Assembly: GCF_004353905.1 (NCBI RefSeq)
Contig: NZ_SMOD01000026.1
Coordinates: forward strand, 31,023-95,022
Origin: Paraburkholderia guartelaensis
Lineage (GTDB): Bacteria; Pseudomonadota; Gammaproteobacteria; Burkholderiales; Burkholderiaceae
DNA length: 64,000 nucleotides
Direction: 5' to 3'
The translations under genes were made by a program, and so were the position numbers. Below are positions 37,027 to 45,675 of this stretch, piece after piece (positions within the stretch are counted from its first letter, which is position 1; each line of letters starts with the position of its first letter). The notes beneath the pieces are model-generated. The model did no database searches. It was not told where the DNA came from and saw only the letters and a list, made by a program, of their open reading frames with translations.

Positions 37027-37803
37027 TTAGCTGAACATCAGCGCGGTGAGCAGGAAGTCGAGGCCGAGCACCGCGAGCGACGCGTACACGACCGTCTTGG
37101 TGGTCGCGCGCGACACGCCCTCGGGCGTGGGCTTCGCCTCATAGCCCTGATAGAGCGCGGTGAACGTCACGGCAAAGCCGAACACGATGCTTTTCACCAC
37201 GCCGTTGCCCACGTCGGTCCAGACGTCCACGCCGCCCTGCATTTGCGACCAGAACGCGCCGGCGTCCACGCCGATCAGCACCACGCCCACCACGTAGCCG
37301 CCCAGAATGCCGACCGCGCTGAAGATGGCCGCGAGGATCGGCATGGCGATCACGCCCGCCCACATGCGCGGCGCGACCACCACGCGCACGGGGTCCACCG
37401 CCATCATCTCCATGGCCGTGAGCTGCTCGCCCGCCTTCATGAGGCCGATCTCGGCCGTGAGCGACGTGCCCGCGCGGCCCGCGAACAGCAGCGCGGTGAC
37501 GACGGGCCCGAGCTCACGCACGAGCGAAAGCGCGACCAGCAGCCCGAGCGCCTGCTCGGAGCCGTAGCGGTTGAGCGTGTAATAGCCCTGCAGCCCGAGC
37601 ACGAAGCCCACGAACAGGCCCGACACGGCAATGATCAAGAGCGAATAATTGCCGACGAAGTGGATCTGCTTCGTGACAAGACGCGGCCGGCGCAGCAGCG
37701 GGAAGAATTCGAGGACGAGCCGCACGAAAAAGCGCGTGGCATGCCCCGCGCGCGCGATCGTTTCGAGCACGGTGCGCCCGATCGAACTGATGGCGCCGAT
37801 CAT
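37027..37803 (-). CDS. mlaE: Phospholipid ABC transporter permease MlaE
   Basis: A 258-residue inner-membrane permease with five to six helices and the MlaE/YrbE signature (FAGRAGTSLTAEIGLMKAGEQLTAMEMM; GVSRATTKTVV near the C-terminus). It pairs with MlaF and overlaps the mlaF stop codon by four bases. Confidence 0.95.
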   Translation of the reverse strand: MIGAISSIGRTVLETIARAGHATRFFVRLVLEFFPLLRRPRLVTKQIHFVGNYSLLIIAVSGLFVGFVLGLQGYYTLNRYGSEQALGLLVALSLVRELGPVVTALLFAGRAGTSLTAEIGLMKAGEQLTAMEMMAVDPVRVVVAPRMWAGVIAMPILAAIFSAVGILGGYVVGVVLIGVDAGAFWSQMQGGVDVWTDVGNGVVKSIVFGFAVTFTALYQGYEAKPTPEGVSRATTKTVVYASLAVLGLDFLLTALMFS

Positions 37804-38621
37804 GAGCGGCCTCCGCCAATGCCGAAGTCCGCTTCGAGCGGCAAGTTCGACGGGTAATGGAACCGGAACGGGCCGTCCGGCGCGCCGTCGATGAACTGGC
37901 GCACGATCGGGTCGGTCGAGGCGCGCAGCTCGGCCGGCGTGCCCTGTGCCTGCACCTGGCCGTTGGCCATGAAATACACGTAGTCGGCGATCGCGAACGA
38001 CTCGGGCACGTCGTGCGTGACGAGGATCGAGGTTGCGCCGAGCGCGTCGTTGAGCGTGCGGATGAGGTTCGCGGTGATGCCGAGCGAAATCGGGTCGAGA
38101 CCCGCGAACGGCTCGTCGTACATCATGAGTTCGGGATCGAGCGCGATGGCGCGCGCAAGCGCCACGCGACGCGCCATGCCGCCGGAGATTTCCGAAGGCG
38201 CCAGGTCGCGCGCGCCACGCAGGCCGACGGCGTTGAGCTTCATGAGCACGAGGTCGCGGATCAGCTCTTCAGGCAGGTCGGTGTGCTCGCGCAGGGCGAA
38301 CGCGACGTTCTCGAACACCGACATGTCGGTGAAGAGCGCGCCGAACTGGAAGAGCATGCCCATCTTGCGGCGCAGGGCGTAGAGGCCGTCGCGCGATTGC
38401 GCGCCGACGTCCTGGCCGCCGAACAGCACCTGGCCGCGCTGGGCGCGAACGAGGCCGCCGATCAGACGCAGCACTGTCGTTTTTCCGCCACCGGAACCGC
38501 CCATCACTGCCACTACCCGACCGCGCGGGAAGCGCATGTTCAGGCCGGACAGGACGAGCCGGTCGCCGTAGCCGAAGTCGACGTCGCGCAGCTCCAGTAG
38601 GGTCTCAGAGGTTGAGGGCAC
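37800..38621 (-). CDS. mlaF: Phospholipid ABC transporter ATPase MlaF
   Basis: A 273-residue ATPase with Walker A (GGSGGGKTTVLR) near residue 40, Q-loop (MGMLFQFGALF), signature (EISGGMARR) and Walker B (LMMYDEPFAGLDP). These are diagnostic of MlaF rather than other ABC ATPases. It is the first gene of the mlaFEDACB operon, which maintains outer-membrane lipid asymmetry. Confidence 0.95.
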   Translation of the reverse strand: MPSTSETLLELRDVDFGYGDRLVLSGLNMRFPRGRVVAVMGGSGGGKTTVLRLIGGLVRAQRGQVLFGGQDVGAQSRDGLYALRRKMGMLFQFGALFTDMSVFENVAFALREHTDLPEELIRDLVLMKLNAVGLRGARDLAPSEISGGMARRVALARAIALDPELMMYDEPFAGLDPISLGITANLIRTLNDALGATSILVTHDVPESFAIADYVYFMANGQVQAQGTPAELRASTDPIVRQFIDGAPDGPFRFHYPSNLPLEADFGIGGGRS

Positions 38622-38653
38622 GTGGTCTGACAGTCCATTTACACGAAGGCGGG

Positions 38654-38659
38654 ATTATA
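38654..38659 (-). promoter_or_regulatory. Candidate -10 box of the mla operon
   Basis: A perfect TATAAT on the minus strand stands 33 bases before the mlaF start codon. The -35 position has no good match, so activation or another factor may be involved. A hairpin with GCCGCAA/TTGCGGC arms at 38709-38739 could end thiE transcription upstream. Confidence 0.4.
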
Positions 38660-38791
38660 GGGCCATCGTGGAAAACCTGCCGTGACGCCCCTAGTCCCGT
38701 TGATGTAAGCCGCAATCGCCCGCTGCTGCGGGTTGCGGCCCCCTCGGCCCCGGGTCGCGCACGAGGCGCAGCCCGATGCCAGGGCGGACCA

Positions 38792-39904
38792 TTATTGCGT
38801 AAACGCGTTGCGCAATGCAGCAACCGCGGCAGCCGGGTCGGCCGCCTCGGTCACGGCGCGCACTACCGCCGCGCTGCCGGCGCCCGTGGCGAGCACTTCG
38901 GGCAGCACATTGCCGTCGATGCCGCCGATCGCCACCATCGGCACGACGCCGTCCAGCAGCTTCACGTAGCGGGCGAGGCGCGCGAGGCCCTGGGGGGCCG
39001 TGGGCATGGCCTTGGTCGTGGTGGCGAAGACGGCGCCGCACGCAAGGTAGCTCGGACGGAAATGAAGCGCCGTGAGCATTTCGAAGTAGCCGTGCGTCGA
39101 GAGGCCGAGACGCACGCCAGCCGCCGCGATCGCGCCGAGGTCGGCTTCGCGCAGATCTTCCTGGCCGAGGTGCACGCCATAAGCGCCGGCCGCGACGGCC
39201 TCCTGCCAGTGATCGTTGATGAAAAGCTGCGCGTCGTGCTTGCGCCCCGCCGCGACGCAGCGCTCGATTTCGCTCGCGAGCGCTGCAGACTTCGGCTGCT
39301 TGCTGCGCAGCTGCACCGTCTTCACGCCGTAGTCGAGCACGCGCTCGACCCAGTCGGCCGTGGGCAGTACCGGATACAAGCCAAGCTTTGCGGGACACGG
39401 CGCAAACGGCTGCGCGGGCGCGGCGGGCAGGCCCAGCACGCGCGGAAAACGCTTGATGTCGACGGGCCAGGCGTCGGCCTGCTGCTCGTCGCCGTCGCGC
39501 CAGGCGAGCGCGAGCACGAGCGCGTCGTGCGGATCGAAGCCGCAGTCGAGGAAGGCCGCCAGCGCCGGGATCCAGTCCTCCGCCAGTTCGCCTTCGAGCG
39601 CGTAACGCTCGCCGCCCAGATGCAGCGTGGCGCGCGCCGCCTTCGGGTTTTCGCCCGCGGCTTCGATCACGCCCGCGCCGTCGGTCATCCAGCGTGCGAT
39701 GTTGGCGAGATGCGGCGCCGCGTCGGTCACGACGATCAGATCGCCGCCATTGGGCGCGTCGGGCGGCGTGAGACAGATGCGCCACGGCGCGTGCGTGGGC
39801 TGCCAGTCGCCCAGGCGCGCGCGGATGCGCTCGGCCGTTTCGGTGAGCTCGTCGGCGGGCGGCCAGAACAGTTCGCGGTCCTGCAGTCGCAGCGTCTCAG
39901 TCAT
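38792..39904 (-). CDS. thiE: Thiamine-phosphate synthase with an N-terminal extension
   Basis: A 370-residue protein. The C-terminal 200 residues are a ThiE TIM barrel joining the pyrimidine and thiazole halves of thiamine: TVQLRSKQP, the metal-binding [23 protein letters not shown], and [12 protein letters not shown]. The first 160 residues are an additional domain I do not recognise; it contains [22 protein letters not shown]. Most ThiE proteins are only about 210 residues. It overlaps thiG by four bases, and thiG ends the neighbouring frame. Confidence 0.92.
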   Translation of the reverse strand: MTETLRLQDRELFWPPADELTETAERIRARLGDWQPTHAPWRICLTPPDAPNGGDLIVVTDAAPHLANIARWMTDGAGVIEAAGENPKAARATLHLGGERYALEGELAEDWIPALAAFLDCGFDPHDALVLALAWRDGDEQQADAWPVDIKRFPRVLGLPAAPAQPFAPCPAKLGLYPVLPTADWVERVLDYGVKTVQLRSKQPKSAALASEIERCVAAGRKHDAQLFINDHWQEAVAAGAYGVHLGQEDLREADLGAIAAAGVRLGLSTHGYFEMLTALHFRPSYLACGAVFATTTKAMPTAPQGLARLARYVKLLDGVVPMVAIGGIDGNVLPEVLATGAGSAAVVRAVTEAADPAAAVAALRNAFTQ

Positions 39905-40716
39905 CGCTTGTCTCCATCCTGGTGCCAGAAAGGCATGCCGACGACGGGCGTGCTCGCGACCGCCGCTTCGCGCTCGGCCATCGGTCCGGCGAGAAACGCG
40001 GCGCGCCCCGCCTCCACGCCCAGCGCGAACGCGCGCGCCATCGCCTCGGGGTGCGTGGCCTGCGATACGGCCGTGTTGAGCAGCACGCCGTCGAAGCCCC
40101 ACTCCATCACCTGGCACGCGTGCGAAGGCACGCCCAGGCCCGCGTCGACGATGAGCGGCACATCGGGCAAGCGCTCGCGCAGCACGCGCAAGCCGTAGGG
40201 GTTGATCACGCCCTTGCCGGTGCCGATCGGCGCGCCCCATGGCATCAGCGCCTCGCAACCCGCGTCGAGCAGACGCCGGCCGATCACGAGATCCTCGGTG
40301 CAATACGGCAGCACCTTGAAGCCGTCCTTCACGAGACGCGACGCGGCCTCGATCAGGCCGACCGGGTCGGGCTGCAGCGTGTAGTCGTCGCCGATCAGTT
40401 CGAGCTTGATCCAGTCGGTTTCGAAGACTTCGCGCGCCATGTGCGCCGTCGTCACCGCCTCGTTGACGGTGAGGCAGCCGGCCGTGTTCGGCAGGAGCGG
40501 CACGCCGTGACCCTTGAGCAGGTCGAAGAAGCCGGCCTCGGCGGTGCCCTCGTTCATCTGGCGGCGCAGCGCGACGGTGATCATGCCGGGGCGCGCGGCG
40601 GCCATCGAGTCGGCGAGCGACTGCAGCGACGGATAGCGCGACGTGCCGAGCAGCACGCGGCTCGCGAAGGTTTCGCCGTAGAGCGTGAGCGCGTCGGCGG
40701 TAGAAGTGGTGGTCAT
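39901..40716 (-). CDS. thiG: Thiazole synthase ThiG
   Basis: A 271-residue TIM-barrel enzyme that builds the thiazole ring from deoxyxylulose phosphate, dehydroglycine and ThiS thiocarboxylate. Motifs include [15 protein letters not shown]-like [19 protein letters not shown] containing the Schiff-base lysine, and [15 protein letters not shown]. It is 80 bases downstream of thiS. Confidence 0.95.
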   Translation of the reverse strand: MTTTSTADALTLYGETFASRVLLGTSRYPSLQSLADSMAAARPGMITVALRRQMNEGTAEAGFFDLLKGHGVPLLPNTAGCLTVNEAVTTAHMAREVFETDWIKLELIGDDYTLQPDPVGLIEAASRLVKDGFKVLPYCTEDLVIGRRLLDAGCEALMPWGAPIGTGKGVINPYGLRVLRERLPDVPLIVDAGLGVPSHACQVMEWGFDGVLLNTAVSQATHPEAMARAFALGVEAGRAAFLAGPMAEREAAVASTPVVGMPFWHQDGDKR

Positions 40717-40796
40717 GGGTTGGAATCCTTGGCGGTGTCGTGAAAGCGCTCGCCGTATATGCGATGCGCGCGACCGGTGGCTTGGGCGAGCGAGGC

Positions 40797-40994
40797 TCAG
40801 CCGCCGGCCACGGGGCTCACGACGTCGAGGCGGTCGCCCGCCTGGAGCGAGCGCGCGCCATGCTGGGTGCGCGCCACGAAATCGCCGTTCAGCGCGACGG
40901 CGAACGGCGGACGCGCGCCAAATGCGGCGAGCGCATCGGCGACAGTCGCACCCTCGGGCAGCGTGATCGGCTTCTGGTTGATTTGAATGTCCAT
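40797..40994 (-). CDS. thiS: Sulfur carrier protein ThiS
   Basis: A 65-residue ubiquitin-like sulfur carrier ending in the required Gly-Gly (VVSPVAGG). Its C-terminus is adenylated and thiocarboxylated to donate sulfur to ThiG. It lies between thiO and thiG. No ThiF-type adenylating enzyme is encoded in this cluster. Confidence 0.94.
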   Translation of the reverse strand: MDIQINQKPITLPEGATVADALAAFGARPPFAVALNGDFVARTQHGARSLQAGDRLDVVSPVAGG

Positions 40995-41036
40995 GGCAAA
41001 TACGTTCTCAAACTGCGGATTGTTTCTGGTGAGGCG

Positions 41037-42185
41037 TCAGGCCGGCTCGTGCGCGCCCTGCGCGTGCAGCATGTCGCCCCAGCGCGACGCGCGGCGCAGC
41101 GACTCGAAAGAATCGGCGTCGCTTACGCGGCCGTCGAGCAGCGCCTGGGCGAAGCGCGCGGCTTCGTCGGCGACTTCCGGCGCGATCATGAAGCCGTGCC
41201 GATAGAGGCCGTTCACGCGCAGCGTGGTCTTGCCGTCCCAGATGAGCGCCGGGCGGTGGTCGGGCAGCGTCGGGCGGCACTGCGTGTTCAACTCGAGGAT
41301 GCGCGCCTCGCCGAACGCCGGATGCACCGCAAACGCCGCGCTCAGCAGTTCGAGCGCCGAGCGCACGCTCACGGGCGAACGGTCCTCGCCTTCGATCTCG
41401 GTCGCGCCGATCACGAAGACATCGTTTTCCTTGGGCGCGATATAGAGCGGATAGCGCGGATGCAGGAGCCGCACCGGGCGCGTGAGCGTGATGCCCGGCG
41501 CGTGCACGCGCGCGACTTCGCCGCGAATGCCGCGCAAACCCGGCAGCGAAGGTTTGGCGCCCAGCCCGCGGCAGTCGATCGTCACGCGCGCGGGCGGCGG
41601 ATTGGCCTCGTCGACCGTGGTGTGCCAGTGGGTTTCCACGCCACGCGCGGCGAGACCCGCCGCCAGCGCGGCCAGGGCCTGGCGATTGTCGAGCTGGCCC
41701 TCGCCTTCGAGCAGCCAGCCGCGTGCGAAGCGCCCGGCGAGTGCCGGTTCGGCGGCGTCGAGCTGCGCACCGGCGAGCGAGACGAAGTTGGCGTCGGCGA
41801 GAGAACGCGGCGCGTTGGCGCGCACGCGTCGCTCGAAGAGCGGCGCTTCGGTGCGATCGGCGCTATGCCAGACCACGAGTGTGCCGTTGCGCTGGAAGAA
41901 CACGGGCTCCGGCAACTCGGCCAGGATGCGCGGCCAGGTTTCGAGCGACGCGACGCCAAGCTCGGTAATGAGCATCTCGGCGACAGCGGCCTCCGCGAGC
42001 GGCGCGAGCATGGCCGCCGCGACCCAGGCCGCGGCTTCGCCGCCTTCGGGGCCGCCGCGCTCGTAAAGCGCGACGCGATGGCCCTCGCCGGCAAGACGCC
42101 ATGCGACGAGCCGGCCGCTCAGGCCACCGCCGAGCACGGCGAAGTCGGGCACGTTGCCCACGCTATGGTTGCGGGCGCGGCTCAT
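41037..42185 (-). CDS. thiO: FAD-dependent glycine oxidase ThiO
   Basis: A 382-residue DAO-family flavoenzyme that oxidises glycine to dehydroglycine for thiazole synthesis in aerobic organisms. The FAD dinucleotide fold is at residues 14-33 (FAVLGGGLSGRLVAWRLAGEGH), IDCRGLGA lies mid-protein and VNGLYRHGFMIAPEVA at the C-terminus. It is the first gene after the TPP riboswitch. Confidence 0.92.
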   Translation of the reverse strand: MSRARNHSVGNVPDFAVLGGGLSGRLVAWRLAGEGHRVALYERGGPEGGEAAAWVAAAMLAPLAEAAVAEMLITELGVASLETWPRILAELPEPVFFQRNGTLVVWHSADRTEAPLFERRVRANAPRSLADANFVSLAGAQLDAAEPALAGRFARGWLLEGEGQLDNRQALAALAAGLAARGVETHWHTTVDEANPPPARVTIDCRGLGAKPSLPGLRGIRGEVARVHAPGITLTRPVRLLHPRYPLYIAPKENDVFVIGATEIEGEDRSPVSVRSALELLSAAFAVHPAFGEARILELNTQCRPTLPDHRPALIWDGKTTLRVNGLYRHGFMIAPEVADEAARFAQALLDGRVSDADSFESLRRASRWGDMLHAQGAHEPA

Positions 42186-42461
42186 GACGACGCTCCCTCA
42201 GGCGAGGCGAACGGCAAGGCGAACGCGATAAAAATCGGGGAACAAAGAGAATAGGCGGTCATCGTATCCTTTCCGTACGGCAGCAGCAGACGTACCCAAG
42301 GACGAAACCGGCTGGCAAGGCCGACCGTGGAGGCTATGCGGCGCAGACGGCCCGATACGGAATGCGTATACGAACCCAAGCGCCCAAAGCGCAGCCCGGC
42401 GGGAATCCTGGCGCCCCCGCCTTTTCAAAACCCAGGCTGGGCGCTCCGGTAAGACTTTCTG

Positions 42462-42557
42462 GAAACTTCCCGCGCCGGTATTACCCGGATCGGGTGCAAA
42501 GGGTTTCTCTCAGCCTCACTGGCGGCATGCCCGGCATACCGGTGAAGCACCCCTGTT
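42462..42557 (-). promoter_or_regulatory. TPP riboswitch (thi box)
   Basis: On the minus strand the conserved THI elements occur in order: AGGGGTGC (42547-42554), CTGAGAGAAACCCTTTG (the pyrimidine-sensing core), CACCCGATCCGGGTAATACC and the closing GCGGGAAGTTT. The P2-P5 helices can be drawn. Thiamine pyrophosphate should switch thiOSGE off. Confidence 0.95.
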
Positions 42558-42569
42558 TCGTCAACGACG

Positions 42570-42599
42570 ATTAGACCACAAAACGCGCGCCGCTCGCAA
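42570..42599 (-). promoter_or_regulatory. Promoter of the TPP riboswitch and thi cluster
   Basis: TTGCGA (42594-42599) and TCTAAT (42570-42575) on the minus strand have an 18-base spacer. Transcription would start near 42563, just before the first riboswitch helix. Confidence 0.6.
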
Positions 42600-42875
42600 A
42601 CCTCGGCGGAGCCGGGAGTGCTCGTCTGGCACAATGCCCTGAACCCGTCTCTTTCGCCTCGCAGGCCCGCGCGGTGAGACAATGGGCGCCACGCTACGGC
42701 CGCGCCGGCGTGCGCTTTTGTCTCGACGCCAGGCGCCGCTTTTGGCTCCGCCTTCGAGCCGTTAAGACTCACTTAAGCGCCCGACGACAGAATCGCTGCA
42801 AAAATCGCTGCAACGCTGCCGCCGTGCGGCGCGCGGCGCATGCCCCCAGCGGGCCGCCACACCTTCAGGACGCAC

Positions 42876-44633
42876 ATGACCAACCAACCTGCCCGCGCCA
42901 CGCCCGATCAGAACGAGCATCAGAAGATCACCGCGTGGAGCCTGATCAAGCCCTACTGGGTCTCCGAGGAACGCTGGATCGCCTGGGGCCTGCTCGTCGC
43001 GATCATCGTGATGAACCTGCTCGTCGTGTGGATCAACGTGCGCCTGAACGGCTGGAGCGCGGAGTTCTACAACGCGTTGCAGGCCAAGGACGTCAAGCGC
43101 TTCCCGCCGCTGTTGATGACCTTCACCGAGCTGGCGTTCGGCTTCATCATCCTCGCGGTGTATGGCCGCTATCTGCGCCAGATGCTCGGCTTTCGCTGGC
43201 GTCAATGGCTCACCACACGGTTCCTGAGCGAGTGGCTCGGCAAGGGCGCGTTCTACCGCATCGAGCGCGACCGCCTCGCCGACAACCCCGACCAGCGGAT
43301 CAGCGACGACCTCCAGTCGTTCGCCACGACCACGCTCTCGCTCACGCTCGACCTGCTCTCGACGGTCGTCACGCTCATCTCGTTCATCACGATCCTGTGG
43401 ACGCTCGCGGGCGCGCTCACCGTCACGCTGGGCGGGCAGCCGCTCGCGATTCCGGGCTACATGGTCTGGGCCGCCGCGCTCTATGCCGTGTTCGGCTCGC
43501 TCGTGATCCAGAAAGTCGGCCACCCGCTCGTGTCGATCAACTATCAACAACAAAAGGTGGAAGCGGACTTCCGCTTCGGCCTGATCCGGCTGCGCGAAAA
43601 CGCCGAGCAGATCGCCCTCTACGACGGCATGGACACCGAGCGCGGCAACGCGCAAGGCCTCTTCGCGCACATCAAGGACAACTGGTGGCGCGTGATGAAG
43701 TACACGAAGCGCCTCACCTTCGTGCTGAGCTTCTACGGCCAGATCGCCATCATCTTCCCGCTCGTCGTGGCCGCGCCGCGCTACTTCGCGGGCGCCTTCA
43801 CGTTCGGCGTGCTGATGCAGATCTCGCAGGCGTTCGGCACCGTGAGCGACTCGTTCTCGTGGTTCATCAACAGTTACTCGACGCTGGTCGAATGGCGCGC
43901 TACCGTGAATCGTCTGCGCGAATTCGTGCGTGTGGTGCACTCGCCGCGCCTTAAGGAATCGGTCTCGCCCGCCACCGAGCACGGCGGCATCAACCTGCAC
44001 TTCATCGACAACAACGAGCTCGCCACCGAGCACCTCAAGCTCTCGCTGCCCAATGGCACGCCGCTCTCGGAAGTGCGCGACATCGCCATCAAGCCGGGCT
44101 CGCGCTGGCTCGTACGCGGCCCCTCGGGCGCGGGCAAGAGCACGCTGATACGCGCGCTTGCGGGCCTCTGGCCGTTCGGCGAAGGCTCGATCGACGCCCC
44201 TGTCGATGCGCGCATGATGTTCATCCCGCAGCAGAGCTATCTGCCCATCGGCACGCTCAAGGCGGCGCTCACCTACCCCTCGCCCGCCGACGACTACAGC
44301 GACGAAGACTGCCGCGAAGCGCTGCGTGCCTGCCGCCTCGAAGAGTACGTGGATCGTCTCGGCGAATCGGCGCACTGGACGCGCGTGCTCTCGCCGGGCG
44401 AGCAGCAACGCCTCGCCGGCGCGCGCGTGCTGCTGCACAAGCCCGACTATCTGTTCCTCGACGAAGCGACGAGTGCACTCGACCCCGACAACGAAAGCCG
44501 TCTCTACAAGCTGTTCATGGAACGCCTGCCCAAGGCAGCGATCGTGAGCGTCGCGCACCGTGAGTCGCTTGCGGCGTACCACCACGAAACGCTCGAGATC
44601 GAGCGCATGCCCGAAGAGCGGGTCGCCGCGTGA
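42876..44633 (+). CDS. SbmA/YddA-type ABC transporter, permease-ATPase fusion
   Basis: A 585-residue half-transporter. The N-terminal 330 residues hold about six helices of the ABC_membrane_2 (SbmA/BacA/YddA) fold. The ATPase domain has Walker A (GPSGAGKST) at residues 415-423, signature-like LSPGEQQRLAGAR, and Walker B (YLFLDEATSALD). Relatives import peptide antibiotics or vitamin B12-like compounds, or have unknown roles, so the substrate is open. The ATG at 42876 has CAGGA upstream. Its stop overlaps the SDR start. Confidence 0.92.
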   Translation: MTNQPARATPDQNEHQKITAWSLIKPYWVSEERWIAWGLLVAIIVMNLLVVWINVRLNGWSAEFYNALQAKDVKRFPPLLMTFTELAFGFIILAVYGRYLRQMLGFRWRQWLTTRFLSEWLGKGAFYRIERDRLADNPDQRISDDLQSFATTTLSLTLDLLSTVVTLISFITILWTLAGALTVTLGGQPLAIPGYMVWAAALYAVFGSLVIQKVGHPLVSINYQQQKVEADFRFGLIRLRENAEQIALYDGMDTERGNAQGLFAHIKDNWWRVMKYTKRLTFVLSFYGQIAIIFPLVVAAPRYFAGAFTFGVLMQISQAFGTVSDSFSWFINSYSTLVEWRATVNRLREFVRVVHSPRLKESVSPATEHGGINLHFIDNNELATEHLKLSLPNGTPLSEVRDIAIKPGSRWLVRGPSGAGKSTLIRALAGLWPFGEGSIDAPVDARMMFIPQQSYLPIGTLKAALTYPSPADDYSDEDCREALRACRLEEYVDRLGESAHWTRVLSPGEQQRLAGARVLLHKPDYLFLDEATSALDPDNESRLYKLFMERLPKAAIVSVAHRESLAAYHHETLEIERMPEERVAA

Positions 44634-45397
44634 GCGAAAGCGCGCTGCGCGTCGTGCTGATCACGGGCGCGGGCTCGGGCATCGGCGCGGCGCTCGCGCG
44701 TCGCATCGCGGCGCCGGGTGTGGCGTTGATGCTGCACGCGCGCGGCGCGGATGAGGCATCGCGCGCCCGGCTCGCCGCCGTTGCCGCCGAGTGCGAACAG
44801 CGCGGCTCGACCTGCGCCACCGCGTACGGCGATCTCGCGCAGGCCGGCCAGGCGAGCGCGCTCGTGGACGCCACGCTTGCGCAATTCGGCGCGCTCGACC
44901 AGCTCGTCGCCAACGCTGGGCATGCGCAGCGCCAAACACTCGCCGCGCTCGACACCGCATCGCTCGAAGGCGCCTTCGCGGCCATGCCCGCGGCATTCGC
45001 CGGGCTCGTGCAACGCGCGCAGCCGGCACTGGAACGCTCGGCGCGCGCCCGCGTGGTCGCGCTGAGTTCGTTCGTCGCGCACCGCTACCGCGCCGGCGCG
45101 CCGTTCGCCGCCACAGCCGCCGCGAAAGCCGCGCTCGAATCTCTGGCGAAAACCGCAGCGGCAGAGCTGGCGCCGCACGGCGTGACAGTGAACTGCGTCG
45201 CGCCCGGCTATACGCGCAAGGACAAGGGCCCCACGCCGGAAAACGCGCCGGTGTGGGAGCGCGCGGCGCAGGAAACGCCGCTCGGCCACGTGGCGGATCC
45301 CGCCGATGTCGCCGAACTCATTGCCTTCCTGCTCTCGGACGCCGCCCGCCACATCACCGGCCAGGTGATCCACGTCGACGGCGGGCTCACGCTCTAG
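44630..45397 (+). CDS. SDR-family protein lacking the catalytic tyrosine
   Basis: A 255-residue short-chain dehydrogenase/reductase fold. The cofactor motif TGAGSGIG is near residues 13-20, NAG near 94-96, Ser146/147 lies at the usual serine position and Lys166 is in AAAKAALES. The residue four before the lysine, normally the catalytic Tyr, is Thr162 (ATAAAK). The nearest tyrosine is Tyr153, out of register. Either another residue takes over or activity is lost. The start is GTG in a GTGA overlap with the ABC transporter, so the two are coupled. Confidence 0.9.
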   Translation: MSESALRVVLITGAGSGIGAALARRIAAPGVALMLHARGADEASRARLAAVAAECEQRGSTCATAYGDLAQAGQASALVDATLAQFGALDQLVANAGHAQRQTLAALDTASLEGAFAAMPAAFAGLVQRAQPALERSARARVVALSSFVAHRYRAGAPFAATAAAKAALESLAKTAAAELAPHGVTVNCVAPGYTRKDKGPTPENAPVWERAAQETPLGHVADPADVAELIAFLLSDAARHITGQVIHVDGGLTL

Positions 45398-45675
45398 CGC
45401 CGTGCGGTTCCCGCGCGCCATCGTTCGCTTCCTATCGAACTAAATAACGGAATACAACGATAGCGGGCGCCCCAAAATTGCCCCTCGCCTCAGCACGGTT
45501 TCGCACCGTAAAATACCCCTCCAGCACACCGGAGACGGGCCGCGTTGCACCGCCCAGCCCTTCAGCGCCAAGCGCACACGCCACCCAACGCGTGTGCGCC
45601 AGCCGGGTCGCTTGCGCAGCACATGCCGCTCACCCGGTTCGTTGCGCGCACAACAAATATGGGGGAAGACACGCG

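Larger units (their letters stand above)
42186..42875. other. Divergent control region of the thi cluster and an ABC transporter
   Basis: 690 bases without a credible gene. It contains the TPP riboswitch and its promoter on the minus strand. Between riboswitch and thiO lie about 280 bases whose folding is not obvious; GGCGGG and CCCGCC arms near 42398-42424 may form part of an expression platform. The right part should hold the promoter of the plus-strand ABC transporter, which I could not place. Confidence 0.55.

Noticed and set aside
37300-37420. Possible internal frame disruption in mlaE
   Set aside because: The mlaE frame is continuous from 37803 to 37027 with normal helices.
42425-42772. 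A 115-codon minus-strand frame over the thi leader
   Set aside because: It overlaps the TPP riboswitch and reads through its structured RNA, so it is not a plausible protein.
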